DNA from: Pseudomonas sp. MAG733B
GTDB lineage: Bacteria > Pseudomonadota > Gammaproteobacteria > Pseudomonadales > Pseudomonadaceae
Direction of reading: 5' to 3'
Length of the DNA stretch: 64,000 nucleotides
Assembly (NCBI RefSeq): GCF_036884845.1
Contig: NZ_CP145732.1
Location: 4,774,001-4,838,000 of the forward strand
Shown here piece by piece: positions 1 through 9,534 of the stretch (positions are counted from its first letter, which is position 1; each line of letters starts with the position of its first letter). Both the position numbers and the translations under genes were made by a program. A model generated the notes under the pieces. That model was not told where the DNA came from and ran no database searches. It saw only the letters and a list, made by a program, of their open reading frames with translations.

Positions 1-1211
1 CGCTGATACCGCTGGAAGGTTTCTTCAAGGACAGCGCGTTGTCGGGCACCAAGCTGATCGGTGCCTCACTGGCGCTGATCCTGATGCTGCAACTGGCGAT
101 GCACCAGATTCCGTCCGAACGCCTGCGCAGCAATATCTGGCGCTATCTGATCGGCTTCATGGCCCTTTACCTGCTGAGCCTGCTCAACACGGATGACATG
201 GGCATGTCGCTGGGGCATCTGCGGGAACTGAGCGTCGGCCTGATCCTGTTCGTGATCACGCTGCTGATCGGCCGTGAAATGAACCTGGATCTGTTCGCCA
301 AACTGGTCACCCTCAGCGTCACCCTGACCTGTGCGCTGGCGATGTTTTCCAGCAAGTATCAGGACCAGGGCCGCGCCGCCGGCCTGCTGGAAGACCCGAA
401 CGCCTTTGCCATGCTGATCGCCTTCGCCGTGCCGCTGGCGTTGCTGCTGGTGATCCGCAGCCCGAACCTGCTGCATCGCCTGTTCTGGCTGGGTTGCTTC
501 ATTTTGCTGCTGGGCGGCATGACCAAGACTGAATCGCGCTCGGGGCTGGTGGTGTTGTTCCTCAGCCTGATGATCGGTGCATGGCACTACCGCGCGCATT
601 TGCCGCGCATTCGCCCGCGTCACCTGGGCTTTGCCATGCTCGGCTTCGCGATCATCGTGCCGCTGGCGATTTATGCGATGCCGCCCGGTTACGTCGCGCG
701 CATCCAGTCCTTGAGCATTTTGAGTTCCGGTGCCAAGGCCCAGGACGAATCCCTCGGTCGCCGCGCCTCGTACATCGTGGTCGGCAGCCAGATGATCCAG
801 CAGAACCCGCTGCTGGGCACCGGCCCCGGCACCTTCCCGCTGCACTACGCCACCACCGGTTACGCCAAGGCGTTTTCCGCCAACCGCAAAATCGGTGACC
901 TGTATCGCCGCGCCCACAACACCTATCTGGAAATTTTCAGTGAACTGGGGATTCCCGCCGGGCTGTTGTTCGTCGGCATGCTTGGCCTGGGCTTGTACAA
1001 CCTGATTCGCGCCCGACGGGCCTGGATACAGCGCCGCAACTGGCAACAAGCCGACCTGTTAACGCACCTGGGCATGAGTTTCCTGTCGTTGACGCTGTTC
1101 CTGATGTTCCTCAGTGCACCGAATCAAAAGTACGTGTGGATCATGCTCGCCATGACCAGCGTGCTGCGTCTGAAAGCCGAAGAAAGTCCAATCCCGGAGG
1201 CCAAGGCATGA
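1..1211 (+). CDS. O-antigen ligase / polysaccharide polymerase-like membrane protein (5' end outside window)
   Basis: The reading frame is open from base 3, so the true start lies upstream of the window; a TTG at 39 is only an internal codon. The visible part (about 400 residues) is strongly hydrophobic with roughly ten membrane segments. It carries the Wzy_C/WaaL-type signature in its second half: NPLLGTGPGTF (coding bases about 813-845) followed by a periplasmic-loop motif RRAHNTYLEIFSELG (about 907-951). Family members join or polymerise polysaccharide repeat units at the periplasmic face of the inner membrane. Its stop overlaps the next start as ATGA (1208-1211), so it is translationally coupled to the glycosyltransferase. 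Whether it acts as ligase or polymerase cannot be decided from sequence. Confidence 0.85.
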   Translation, partial: LIPLEGFFKDSALSGTKLIGASLALILMLQLAMHQIPSERLRSNIWRYLIGFMALYLLSLLNTDDMGMSLGHLRELSVGLILFVITLLIGREMNLDLFAKLVTLSVTLTCALAMFSSKYQDQGRAAGLLEDPNAFAMLIAFAVPLALLLVIRSPNLLHRLFWLGCFILLLGGMTKTESRSGLVVLFLSLMIGAWHYRAHLPRIRPRHLGFAMLGFAIIVPLAIYAMPPGYVARIQSLSILSSGAKAQDESLGRRASYIVVGSQMIQQNPLLGTGPGTFPLHYATTGYAKAFSANRKIGDLYRRAHNTYLEIFSELGIPAGLLFVGMLGLGLYNLIRARRAWIQRRNWQQADLLTHLGMSFLSLTLFLMFLSAPNQKYVWIMLAMTSVLRLKAEESPIPEAKA

Positions 1212-2176
1212 GTCGCGTCAGTATCGTCATCCCGATGTACAACGAAGCCCGGCACATCGCCCGCACCCAGCTGGCTGCGCAACGGGCTGCCAATGTTGCC
1301 GGCCTGGAATGCGAGTTGATCGTGGTCGATAACGGCTCACAGGATCAGGGGCCGGAGATTGCCCGGCAATTCGGCGCACAGGTGCTGGTCATACCCGGCG
1401 TGCTGATCGGCGCCCTGCGCAACCGGGGCACCGAGGTCGCTACCGGTGAATGGCTGGCGTTCATCGACGCCGACATCGAAATGCCTGAAGACTGGCTCAC
1501 CCATCTGCTGAAGCTGGAGGATGCCGGCGTTGCCGACGTGTTTAGCCTGGACTTGCACACCCCGGCCCAAGCGCCGTGGTACGCCACGGCCTGGCAACGA
1601 CGGACCCTGCGCCCTTCCCGGCATACCGTGCAAATGGTCGATTGGCTGCCCAGCGCCAACCTGCTGATGCGCCGCGCATGGTTCGACAAAGTCGGTGGTT
1701 TCAACGAAACCCTGCGCACCGGTGAGGACAAGGATTTCACCCTGCGCCAGAGCGCCAGCGGTGCGCGGCTGATGTCGATCAACGAAAACATCGCCCTGCA
1801 CTGGGGCTACGAAATGAACTGGCGCGAGTGGATGGGCAAGGAAATGTGGCGCCAGGGCAGCCACCTGCAACTGTTGCGTACCCATGGCATGAGCCTGCGC
1901 CTGCTGCGCTTTCCCCTGTTGTCGCTGTGCGCCTGGCTGCTCGACTTGATGGCGATTTCTGCACTGTTCAACGGCTTTCCTCACCATGCGCTGCTCATGG
2001 TGCTGCTGACCACTGTCCCGGCGCTGGTATTGAGCGTGCGCCAGACCGCCAAGCACCGTAACCCGTGCCTGACCGTTCAACTCTGGGGCCTGCATTGGGT
2101 GCGCCTGCACCTGGCCGGCGCCGCGTTCATCCTCAGTCTGTGTCATTGGAATGCCAGGAGGCCCGCCCGTGGCTGA
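1208..2176 (+). CDS. Family 2 glycosyltransferase
   Basis: 322 residues. The N-terminus has the GT-A fold opening VSIVIPMYNEARH (residues 3-15), a DxD-type metal/nucleotide-sugar motif in FIDADIEMPEDWL, and a downstream GEDKDFTLR acceptor-side motif. The C-terminal third contains one or two hydrophobic stretches, so the protein is probably attached to the inner membrane. It would transfer a sugar from an activated donor to the growing lipid-linked glycan; donor and linkage are not predictable. The start overlaps the upstream stop (ATGA). An in-frame start further upstream would lie inside the previous gene and is less likely. Confidence 0.88.
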   Translation: MSRVSIVIPMYNEARHIARTQLAAQRAANVAGLECELIVVDNGSQDQGPEIARQFGAQVLVIPGVLIGALRNRGTEVATGEWLAFIDADIEMPEDWLTHLLKLEDAGVADVFSLDLHTPAQAPWYATAWQRRTLRPSRHTVQMVDWLPSANLLMRRAWFDKVGGFNETLRTGEDKDFTLRQSASGARLMSINENIALHWGYEMNWREWMGKEMWRQGSHLQLLRTHGMSLRLLRFPLLSLCAWLLDLMAISALFNGFPHHALLMVLLTTVPALVLSVRQTAKHRNPCLTVQLWGLHWVRLHLAGAAFILSLCHWNARRPARG

Positions 2177-3305
2177 ATTCATTTTCTGGTTGTGCCTGTT
2201 GTTGCCTGTCTACGCGTACCTCGGCTACCCGTTGCTGCTGACCCTGCTAGCCCCGTTCTTCGCCGCGCGGCGTCACGGTCCTGCGGCACCGATGGAAGTG
2301 AGCATTGTGATTGCCGCGCACAACGAGGCGCGGCATATCGAGGAAAAACTGCGCACCGTGCTGGCCCAGGATTATCAGGCGCGCACGCTGCAAATCATTC
2401 TGGCCAGCGATGGCTCCACCGATGACACCGTGGCTTGCGCACGCAAGGTTGTCGACCCGCGCATCACCGTGCTCGACCTGCCCCGCCAGGGCAAGGCGGC
2501 AACATTGAATGCCGGTGCCGCGCTCAGTACCGGTGAAATTCTGGTGTTCACCGACGCCGACAACCAATGGTCCCACGACACCCTGGGCCATTTGCTCGCA
2601 CCGCTGGCTGATCCGCAAGTGGGCGCCTGCGCCGGGCACATGCTGATCCCGGTGACCGGCAAGGGCTTGAGCATCGGCGACAGCCTGTATCGGCATTACG
2701 AAGGCTGGCTGCGCTACGTGGAAAACCGCACTGGCTGCATGGTTTCCGCCGACGGCGCGCTGCTCGCCTTGCGCCGCGAGTTGTTCCAGAACGTGCCGGC
2801 CGAGGTCAACGATGACTTCTTTATCAGCACCTGCGCGCCGGTGGCGTTCAAGCGGATCATCTACGTGCCCGAAGCCCGGGTGATCGACACTGGCGTGGAT
2901 GAAGCCGACAAGCAATTCCGCCGTCGCCAGCGCGTGACTGTTGGGGGTCTGCAAAGCCTGGCCCAGCGTCGTGAATTGCTCAATCCGCTGAAACATGGCC
3001 TGTACGCGATTGCGCTTATCAGCCACAAATTGATCCGGCGCCTGGCACCGATACTGTTGCTGCCACTGCTGCTGAGCAACTTCTGGCTGTGGGACGACCA
3101 CGCTTTTTATCGCCTGAGCCTGATCGCGCAACTGCTGGGGTATTCGGCGGCCATCGCCGGCCTGCTGGATTCGCAACACCGCTTGCCCAAACCCTTTCGC
3201 CTCGCCGCGTTCCTCCTGGTGACCCTCGCCGGGATGAGCATCGGTCTGTGGCAGTTCCTGCGCGGCCAGCGTTATACGCAATGGAACCCCGAGCAAAATC
3301 GTTGA
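2169..3305 (+). CDS. Membrane-bound family 2 glycosyltransferase
   Basis: 378 residues if translation starts at GTG 2169, which has AGGAGG at 2156-2161 at good spacing; an ATG at 2151 lies upstream of that ribosome site and is less likely. There is an N-terminal membrane helix, a GT-A domain (MEVSIVIAAHNEARH, DxD in VFTDADNQWS, NDDFF acid motif, FRRRQRVTVGG resembling the QxxRW acceptor motif) and three to four C-terminal membrane helices. This is the layout of processive or polysaccharide-type transferases. It overlaps the preceding transferase by 8 bases and lies 12 bases before the deacetylase, in the same operon. Confidence 0.87.
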   Translation: MAEFIFWLCLLLPVYAYLGYPLLLTLLAPFFAARRHGPAAPMEVSIVIAAHNEARHIEEKLRTVLAQDYQARTLQIILASDGSTDDTVACARKVVDPRITVLDLPRQGKAATLNAGAALSTGEILVFTDADNQWSHDTLGHLLAPLADPQVGACAGHMLIPVTGKGLSIGDSLYRHYEGWLRYVENRTGCMVSADGALLALRRELFQNVPAEVNDDFFISTCAPVAFKRIIYVPEARVIDTGVDEADKQFRRRQRVTVGGLQSLAQRRELLNPLKHGLYAIALISHKLIRRLAPILLLPLLLSNFWLWDDHAFYRLSLIAQLLGYSAAIAGLLDSQHRLPKPFRLAAFLLVTLAGMSIGLWQFLRGQRYTQWNPEQNR

Positions 3306-3317
3306 GAGGCACGTGCC

Positions 3318-4319
3318 ATGGCGATCAAACAATTACTAAAGCGCACCAGCGGCTGGCTGTACCTCAATTCCCCGGTGGGGCGCCAGCAACTGCACGGCGC
3401 CGGGGTGATCCTGATGTTGCATCGGGTGCTGCCCAACGACCGCGCCGCCGAGCTGCCCCATCGCAATGAACTGTGCGTAGGGCCCAAGGCCTTTGAGCAT
3501 TTGCTGGCCTGGTTGAAGAAACATTTCGATTGCGTGCCGCTGATGGAGATCCTGCATCCGGGCAGCCTAAAATACGAACGGCCGAAAGTTGCGTTGACCT
3601 TCGACGATGGCTGGCGCGACAACGCGGTGAATGCCTTCCCGCTGCTGCAAAAATATCAGGTGCCGGCGAGCATTTTCCTCTCCACCGATTTCATCGGCAG
3701 CCGCCAGCGTTTCTGGTGGGAAAGCATCGGCGAAACCCTGTGGAACAGCCACGGCGAAAAGGCTCGCATGCATTTGATCGAATGCTTGCAGCAACTGGGT
3801 CGACCGTTGCCGGTGCTGTGTGATGACCCGGATGTGCAACGGCGTAGCCTGGCACTGCTGCACTTTTTGCAGCACCTGAAAACCCTGTCCCCGCACGACC
3901 TCAATCGCCTGACCGACGAGTGCCCGCAAGAGTCGTTGCCGCAAGCGCTGGACTGGCATCAAGTGCGTTCGCTGGAAGCCAGCGGCCTGATCCGTTTCGG
4001 CCCCCACGGCGCCAGTCACGCGATCCTCACCGGGCTCGACGATCAAACCCTGGATGAAGAATTGAGCCGCAGTCGCCAGGCATTGCTGAACGGCTGCAAT
4101 CGCCCACTGCCGGTCTACTGCTACCCCAACGGCGACAACAACGAACGGGTCCGGCAACACGTGGCCGCGCATGACTTCCCGTTTGCCCTGGGCACCGGCA
4201 CCGGCATCTATCGTGGCGCAGAAGATCCGCTGGCCCTGCCTCGGTTCGGCGTCAGCCAACGCACAGCGCGTAACCCGGAATTATTGTCCTGGCGCATCTA
4301 CCGTGGGGCGCGTCCATGA
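3318..4319 (+). CDS. Polysaccharide deacetylase (NodB/CE4 family)
   Basis: 333 residues. The CE4 signature LTFDDGW lies at residues 93-99, with the Asp96-Asp97 pair that supplies the catalytic base and a metal ligand. A preceding VILMLHRVLP segment is typical of the subgroup found in exopolysaccharide loci. A late motif FGPHGASH (about residue 230) could supply the remaining metal-binding histidines. It would remove N- or O-acetyl groups from the glycan. There is no clear signal peptide, so it may act in the cytoplasm or on lipid-linked intermediates. Its stop overlaps the flippase start (ATGA, 4316-4319). Confidence 0.85.
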   Translation: MAIKQLLKRTSGWLYLNSPVGRQQLHGAGVILMLHRVLPNDRAAELPHRNELCVGPKAFEHLLAWLKKHFDCVPLMEILHPGSLKYERPKVALTFDDGWRDNAVNAFPLLQKYQVPASIFLSTDFIGSRQRFWWESIGETLWNSHGEKARMHLIECLQQLGRPLPVLCDDPDVQRRSLALLHFLQHLKTLSPHDLNRLTDECPQESLPQALDWHQVRSLEASGLIRFGPHGASHAILTGLDDQTLDEELSRSRQALLNGCNRPLPVYCYPNGDNNERVRQHVAAHDFPFALGTGTGIYRGAEDPLALPRFGVSQRTARNPELLSWRIYRGARP

Positions 4320-5620
4320 GTCGCAGCCATTACCTCAAACACCTGGCCCTGAGCATGGGCACCAAACTGGCAATGATCGGCCTGCGCTTGCTGCGCAACG
4401 TGTTGCTGGCACGGATTCTCGGGCCGAGCGAACGCGGACTGTTTGCCCTGCTCAGCACCCTGCCCGACCTGATCAGCGCCGCCACCAGCGGCGGGCTGAA
4501 TTCGGCGGTGGGCTACCAGGCGGCCAAGCAACGACCGATGGGCCTGTTGCTCAGTCAGGTGTTGGTCTTTGGTTGTCTACTGGCGGGTTTGCTGACCTTG
4601 CTGGTGGTGGCACTGACCCGTGAGTTCGGCAGCGAACTGGACATCACCACCCAACTCGGCTTGCTCGCCTGGCTGTTGTTGCTGGCGGTACCGTTGACCG
4701 TGCTCAAAAGCGGACTGCTGACGCTGCACAACGCTTCGGGCGGCGTGGTGGCCTTCAACGCCTTGCGCCTGATCGAATCCCTGGCGCCGCTGCTGCTGTT
4801 CCTCGCCTTGTTCTGGATGTGGAAAAGCGCCGCGCTGGAAGCGGCGCTGATCAGCTGGTTGGCGGGCATCAGTCTGGTGGTGCTGGTGGGTTGGCTGTGG
4901 CTCAAGCGCAATCAACCGCTGACCCTGCAATGGGACCGCGCCAGCCAGAACGAACTGCTGCGCTTCAGTGCCCGTAGCCATCCCGATTTACTCTTCCAGC
5001 AAGTGATCCTGCGCTCCGATTATCTGTTCATCGGCGCCCTGCTCGGCAGCACCGCGCTCGGTCATTACGCCATGGCGAGCGCCGCCGCCGAGTTGCTGCT
5101 GATCGTGCCGGAAGCGGTGACCACGCCGCTGATGAAACGCCTGCTGCAACAGGAAGAAGGCATCGAAAAAGTCACGCCTCTGGCCCTGCGCCTGACCGCG
5201 ACAGTGATGCTCGGCGCATGCCTGACCATGGCGGTGATCGGCGAATGGCTGATCGTCACCTTGTTCGGTGTCGCCTATCAACCGGCCTATCCTGCCTTGC
5301 TCGCGCTGCTGCCGGGGCTGCTCGGCCTGTGCTACGCGAGCATCCTGCGCCTCGATTTGCTGGGCAAGGATCGTCCCGGTTCGATTTCCCTGTTGATGGG
5401 CCTCGGTGCCCTGCTCAACCTGGCGCTAAACCTGTTGCTGATCCCCGCCTACGGCATCGTCGGCGCAGCGGCGGCTTCGTCCATCGCTTACCTGGCGGTG
5501 ACCATCGCGCTGCTGGTGATGTATTGCCGCTTGAGCCACGTTCCGCTATGGCAAACCCTGATCATCCTGCCCCGCGATGTGATGCCGATGCTGTACATCC
5601 TGCAACGGAAGTCGGCATGA
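4316..5620 (+). CDS. Oligosaccharide flippase (Wzx/MATE-like)
   Basis: 434 residues with about 12 to 14 hydrophobic helices. The N-terminal segment LRNVLLARILGPSERGLFALL is the usual opening of polysaccharide-biosynthesis (PST) flippases. It probably moves undecaprenyl-linked repeat units across the inner membrane for the neighbouring polymerase or ligase. It overlaps the deacetylase at its start and the next gene at its stop (ATGA, 5617-5620). Confidence 0.86.
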   Translation: MSRSHYLKHLALSMGTKLAMIGLRLLRNVLLARILGPSERGLFALLSTLPDLISAATSGGLNSAVGYQAAKQRPMGLLLSQVLVFGCLLAGLLTLLVVALTREFGSELDITTQLGLLAWLLLLAVPLTVLKSGLLTLHNASGGVVAFNALRLIESLAPLLLFLALFWMWKSAALEAALISWLAGISLVVLVGWLWLKRNQPLTLQWDRASQNELLRFSARSHPDLLFQQVILRSDYLFIGALLGSTALGHYAMASAAAELLLIVPEAVTTPLMKRLLQQEEGIEKVTPLALRLTATVMLGACLTMAVIGEWLIVTLFGVAYQPAYPALLALLPGLLGLCYASILRLDLLGKDRPGSISLLMGLGALLNLALNLLLIPAYGIVGAAAASSIAYLAVTIALLVMYCRLSHVPLWQTLIILPRDVMPMLYILQRKSA

Positions 5621-7536
5621 AACATTTCGCGCTGGCAGTGAGCCTGGGTCTGTCGCTCGACGCGTATGCCGGGCCGATGCGCTGGGCCGATATCCGTGAC
5701 GGCAGTCTTTACCTGCAAACGGATCGCCCCGACACCGTGACCGTGCGTTGGGTGCCGGCGTGGCAGGCCGACGCCAACGAAGAACACCTGTACTTGCTCG
5801 ACGGCCAGGGCAAGTTGGCCGGCGATCGGCCGATCGCTGCCAGTGAAACCCGTGGCAGCCAGAGTTGGCCGTTGGCGCCGGGCGCCAGCAGTTATCGCCT
5901 GGAGATTCCCGGCTACAGTTTCCGCCGCTACAAGGTCGAGCACGACGAGCGCACGGTGGCGTTGTTCGCCCCGGCCAAGGTGCATTTCAGCGCGGAAACC
6001 CGCGACGGCGACGAACTGTTTTTCAAGGTGGCGGCCGGCGAACACGCAGTGCTGGCGGGCAAGTTCCACGGGGGCGTTGGCGCCCTGCAAGCACAACGGG
6101 TCGGCGACGGAAAACAAGTGTCGCTGGCGCTGAAACCCTACCGCGCCTATTGGCAGTTCGATCAGGTCGCCTTGCCCGTGGCCACAGCCGATCAGGTCTG
6201 GCGCGTACGCTTGCAAGGCAGCGGCAAAGCGGCGTTCTGGCTCGACGGCACGGCCAACCTGTTCGCGCAGAATCCGCAGCAGCTCAAACCGCTACGTGAA
6301 GACGACGGCCAGACCCGCCTGACCTTGCACGACAAAATTCTCGGCAACACGCCGAACCTGGGCATCGCCCTGCCCTACGTGATGCCGCCACCTTCCAGTT
6401 ATGCCGTGCTCGACGCGATCAAACCGCAGGCCGGCGCCTATTACAGTTTCGTCGACATCACCGCAAAACAGCCGCACTACGAAGACGCGTTCCGCCAGTT
6501 GTATCAGGATCGCTTCGGCATCACCCAGGACATCACCCTGCTCGCCGGCAGCCAGCGTCAGGCTGACCTGCGCGCCGACACCATGAGCAATGCCGGCCTC
6601 GACGCCTGGCTGGCCGCGACCCGAGCCCTTGGCGGCAAAGGCACCCATTACATCGGTTTTGCCGACGAGCCGAACTTCAACTACCCGGACTACGCCAGCT
6701 ACCAAAGCATTTTCACCAGCATGGCCCGGCAGGTGCGCAGCAACCCCGACAACGCTAAGGCTGGCGTGCGCATCGCCATGCCCGCCAGCTCACGGTTGGT
6801 CAACGGCCCGCTCGCCGACAACGCCGCCGACAAGCGCGGCATCGACTGGGCCAGACGACTGCTGAAGGAATCCGGCGATCAGGTCGATGCGCTGGCCTGG
6901 CACGAGTGGATGATTCGCGATCTGCTGGCGACCCGCGTTTACCGCGACAGCGTGCGGCGCGCCGCCGACCTCGTCGGTCTCGACGCCAATGGTCGGCCGC
7001 GCAAGGCCTTGCTGCTCGACCAGACCAACATGTCCAGCGGTTCGAGCCTGAGCCCTTACGATCAGGAAACCCACTTCGCCTCGTTGTGGTGGGCCTCGGT
7101 GGTCATCAATTCGTCCCAGGACGGTTTGCTGGAGATGCTCAACTGGTTCCAGGCCGCCGACGAACCCGAGTACCCCAAGGGCATGTTGCGGGTGAAAGGC
7201 AACGATCAGTTCGAACTCAAACCGGTCGGCCTGGCCCAGCAGTTCATTGGGCAGCACTGGCTGCACAGCGTGATGTACCTGGAAAACGATGCCTTTGAAG
7301 TCGACGTGCTGGCCATGGCCGACGACAGCAAACGCAGCCTGCTGGGGGTCAACAAAGGCTCGCGTTTGCAGCATGTCAGCCTCAACGGCGCGGCGTGCCC
7401 GTTGGCCAATGGCTCATTGCGTTATTTCGGCGCGGACAACCGCAGCCGCGACGCACCTTTGCGCTGCAACGACGGTCGCGTGAGCTTCGAGCTGCCAGGG
7501 CAAACCCTGTTCGCCCTGAGCTGGAAAGCCTCATGA
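5617..7536 (+). CDS. Exported glycoside-hydrolase-like protein of the polysaccharide locus
   Basis: 639 residues starting at ATG 5617, which overlaps the flippase stop. The first 19 residues form a signal peptide ending about LDAYA. Residues about 20-220 look like beta-sandwich or carbohydrate-binding modules; residues about 250-600 look like a TIM-barrel hydrolase. A GFADEPNF motif puts Glu351 where clan GH-A enzymes have their Asn-Glu-Pro acid/base. LLLDQTNMSSGSS and LEMLNWFQAADEPEYP follow in the second half of the barrel. A periplasmic glycosidase in such a locus would trim or release the polymer. No exact family could be assigned, and the catalytic assignment is inference. Confidence 0.65.
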   Translation: MKHFALAVSLGLSLDAYAGPMRWADIRDGSLYLQTDRPDTVTVRWVPAWQADANEEHLYLLDGQGKLAGDRPIAASETRGSQSWPLAPGASSYRLEIPGYSFRRYKVEHDERTVALFAPAKVHFSAETRDGDELFFKVAAGEHAVLAGKFHGGVGALQAQRVGDGKQVSLALKPYRAYWQFDQVALPVATADQVWRVRLQGSGKAAFWLDGTANLFAQNPQQLKPLREDDGQTRLTLHDKILGNTPNLGIALPYVMPPPSSYAVLDAIKPQAGAYYSFVDITAKQPHYEDAFRQLYQDRFGITQDITLLAGSQRQADLRADTMSNAGLDAWLAATRALGGKGTHYIGFADEPNFNYPDYASYQSIFTSMARQVRSNPDNAKAGVRIAMPASSRLVNGPLADNAADKRGIDWARRLLKESGDQVDALAWHEWMIRDLLATRVYRDSVRRAADLVGLDANGRPRKALLLDQTNMSSGSSLSPYDQETHFASLWWASVVINSSQDGLLEMLNWFQAADEPEYPKGMLRVKGNDQFELKPVGLAQQFIGQHWLHSVMYLENDAFEVDVLAMADDSKRSLLGVNKGSRLQHVSLNGAACPLANGSLRYFGADNRSRDAPLRCNDGRVSFELPGQTLFALSWKAS

Positions 7537-7622
7537 CCGCCGCCCGACTGCTTGGCCGCGCAGGCATATCGCCGCGCGCTGGTTTACTCCACTTGCGGGT
7601 CCACCCGTCAGGAGCCAATAAC

Positions 7623-8312
7623 ATGAGTGCATTGCAGAAACTCAGCCAACACATCAAACAAAAAGGCCTGCGCGCCACCGTCAAAAAGGCATGGAAGCAC
7701 TACGTGTTTTCCCACGAGGAACTGCTGTGGATGGAGCGCGATCTGGTCAGCCCGATACCGCCGCATAAACTCAAGTCTTATCCGCCGTTGCAAGTCGTCA
7801 GCATTACCCCGGAAAACGCCGTGGCGTTCACCCGCTATTTCGGTGACCGGGTGGAAACCATGGCCGAACTGGCCCGCGAAGGTCATACCGGACAGATGCA
7901 CCTGGACGACAAAGGCGACGCGGTGGCGTTCATCTGGGGTGCCGCACGCGACTATCACGATCGCCATTACTACGGTTGCTGGTTCCCAGTGAAAGAAGGC
8001 GAGTTCTTCGAGTTCGGTGGCGAACTGACCCGGGGCTACTGGGGCACGTCGCTGTCGATGGACCTGCAAACGGAGCTGTGGAAAGCCATGCACGCCCAGG
8101 GCTGCAACAAGGTGGTGGATGTGTGCGAGTGGCACAACGTCCCGGCGCTGAAACTGCACATACGCACCGGGTATAAGGAACAGGGGCGCATCATGAACGT
8201 GTATGAACTGTTTGGCCGTTGGCGCTTTTATCGTGAATCCCGCTACACCGGCTCGCGCCTGGATGCCTTGCGCAAACCGGAACGTTCACCTGCGACAGCT
8301 TCGGTGGCCTGA
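7623..8312 (+). CDS. GNAT-like protein, first of two paralogues
   Basis: 229 residues. The start at ATG 7623 has AGGAG at 7609-7613 and aligns with the start of its paralogue at 10516; an in-frame ATG at 7533 overlapping the previous stop would add 30 residues the paralogue lacks. The N-terminal 60 residues are basic and helical. The remainder resembles a GNAT fold, with a late segment (CNKVVDVCEWHNVPALKLHI followed by RTGYKEQG) like the acetyl-CoA-binding and C-terminal region of N-acetyltransferases. Two in-frame blocks, RDYHDRHYYGCWFPVK and GEFFEFGGE, are shared almost unchanged with the paralogue. A role in acylating the glycan or a precursor is inferred from location. Confidence 0.65.
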   Translation: MSALQKLSQHIKQKGLRATVKKAWKHYVFSHEELLWMERDLVSPIPPHKLKSYPPLQVVSITPENAVAFTRYFGDRVETMAELAREGHTGQMHLDDKGDAVAFIWGAARDYHDRHYYGCWFPVKEGEFFEFGGELTRGYWGTSLSMDLQTELWKAMHAQGCNKVVDVCEWHNVPALKLHIRTGYKEQGRIMNVYELFGRWRFYRESRYTGSRLDALRKPERSPATASVA

Positions 8313-8316
8313 GCCT

Positions 8317-9534
8317 ATGACCGTGCGATTTGAATGGCGTACTTCGCTGTGCGCCGCTGACTTTCCCGCAGCGGCCTATGAAGCGCTGCGTCTGCGAGTG
8401 ATGGACCACACGCCGTTCAACGCACTGGCCTGGATGGTTGCCTCGCAGCAGGCATTGACGGCTGGCGAACGCTTGCACGTTCTGCTCGGCTGGCAGGCTG
8501 ATGAACTGGTTCTGTGCCTACCGTTGGTGGCGTCCGTCGAGCGGTTTGGCGGATTGCCGTTTCGTGTGTTGCATCACTTGGGCTATCCCCTCGCCGATCG
8601 CCTCGCGCTGCTCGCGTGCATGGATGCAGCGGACATGCGCAAGGCGTTGACCGAGGTTCGCCGTCGACTGCCTCATGCTGTGCTGCAACTCAATGAACTG
8701 GCAGGCGAGGACAGCGCATTGGCGCACTGGACCTCCCGCAGTTCGACCGCCGAGCGCCGCCTCAGTTGTCGCGCGCCGGTACACCTGATCACCGATGCGG
8801 ACCGCCAGGAAGTCTCCGGCGATCCGCGCTACAAACTGCGCCGGGCACGCAAGCGCATTGCCGCGTGTGGCGCGCAAGTCCGCCGAATCACCCCCGATGC
8901 GACGACCATGGGGCCATTGCTCAAGGTCATCGCCGAGGTCGAAGCGGTGAGCTGGAAAGGCGATGAGGGCGTGGGCATTTTCGCCGACGAACGCCACCGC
9001 CAATGGATTGACCAAGCCTTCACCGCCCTCGCCGCCCAAGGCCTGGTGCGCGTGGTGGTACTGGAGCTGGACGGACGCTGCATCAGCTACCGCCTCGGCT
9101 TGCTGGAACAAGGACGGCTTTACGATTACAACCTGGCATTCCTGCCGCAATACGCCGACCTGGGCAGCGGTCGGGTGTTGCTCGAAGAATGGATTCGCTG
9201 GGGTCTGGACGACAACTGGCGCTGGATCGATGCGTCGCGGGTGAGTCTGGAAAACTCCAGCCATCAACTGCACGAACGCATGACCGGACACATGGAACAC
9301 TGGCGCTGGAGTTTCTACTCCTGGCGCCCGAGCGGCCTGGCACTGGGTCTGGCCCTGCGCTTCTGGCAACGGCTCAAACCCGCGATGCAGCAATGGCGGG
9401 CCAAGCGTGCGGCAGCGGTCAGCTCACCTGCCCCTGCCCCGGCTCCCATCGCGACGCCGGCGGTCAAGGCGCCTGCATCCACCGACAAACTCATGGAGGG
9501 CGAACATGCCACAGCAAGTCATAGTCAACGCTGA
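8317..9534 (+). CDS. FemAB/CelD-like acyltransferase (GNAT fold)
   Basis: 405 residues from ATG 8317, four bases after the previous stop. The arrangement fits the Acetyltransf_6 (CelD/BcsL) family: an N-terminal half with RVMDHTPFNALAWM, then a basic helix around DPRYKLRRARKRIAACG, and a C-terminal GNAT-like half with YRLGLLEQGRLYDYNLAFLP and GSGRVLLEEWIRWG. Such proteins are common in exopolysaccharide and cellulose loci and are thought to acylate sugars or precursors. The last 45 residues are Ala/Pro-rich and probably disordered; the next gene starts inside this tail (9506). Confidence 0.75.
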   Translation: MTVRFEWRTSLCAADFPAAAYEALRLRVMDHTPFNALAWMVASQQALTAGERLHVLLGWQADELVLCLPLVASVERFGGLPFRVLHHLGYPLADRLALLACMDAADMRKALTEVRRRLPHAVLQLNELAGEDSALAHWTSRSSTAERRLSCRAPVHLITDADRQEVSGDPRYKLRRARKRIAACGAQVRRITPDATTMGPLLKVIAEVEAVSWKGDEGVGIFADERHRQWIDQAFTALAAQGLVRVVVLELDGRCISYRLGLLEQGRLYDYNLAFLPQYADLGSGRVLLEEWIRWGLDDNWRWIDASRVSLENSSHQLHERMTGHMEHWRWSFYSWRPSGLALGLALRFWQRLKPAMQQWRAKRAAAVSSPAPAPAPIATPAVKAPASTDKLMEGEHATASHSQR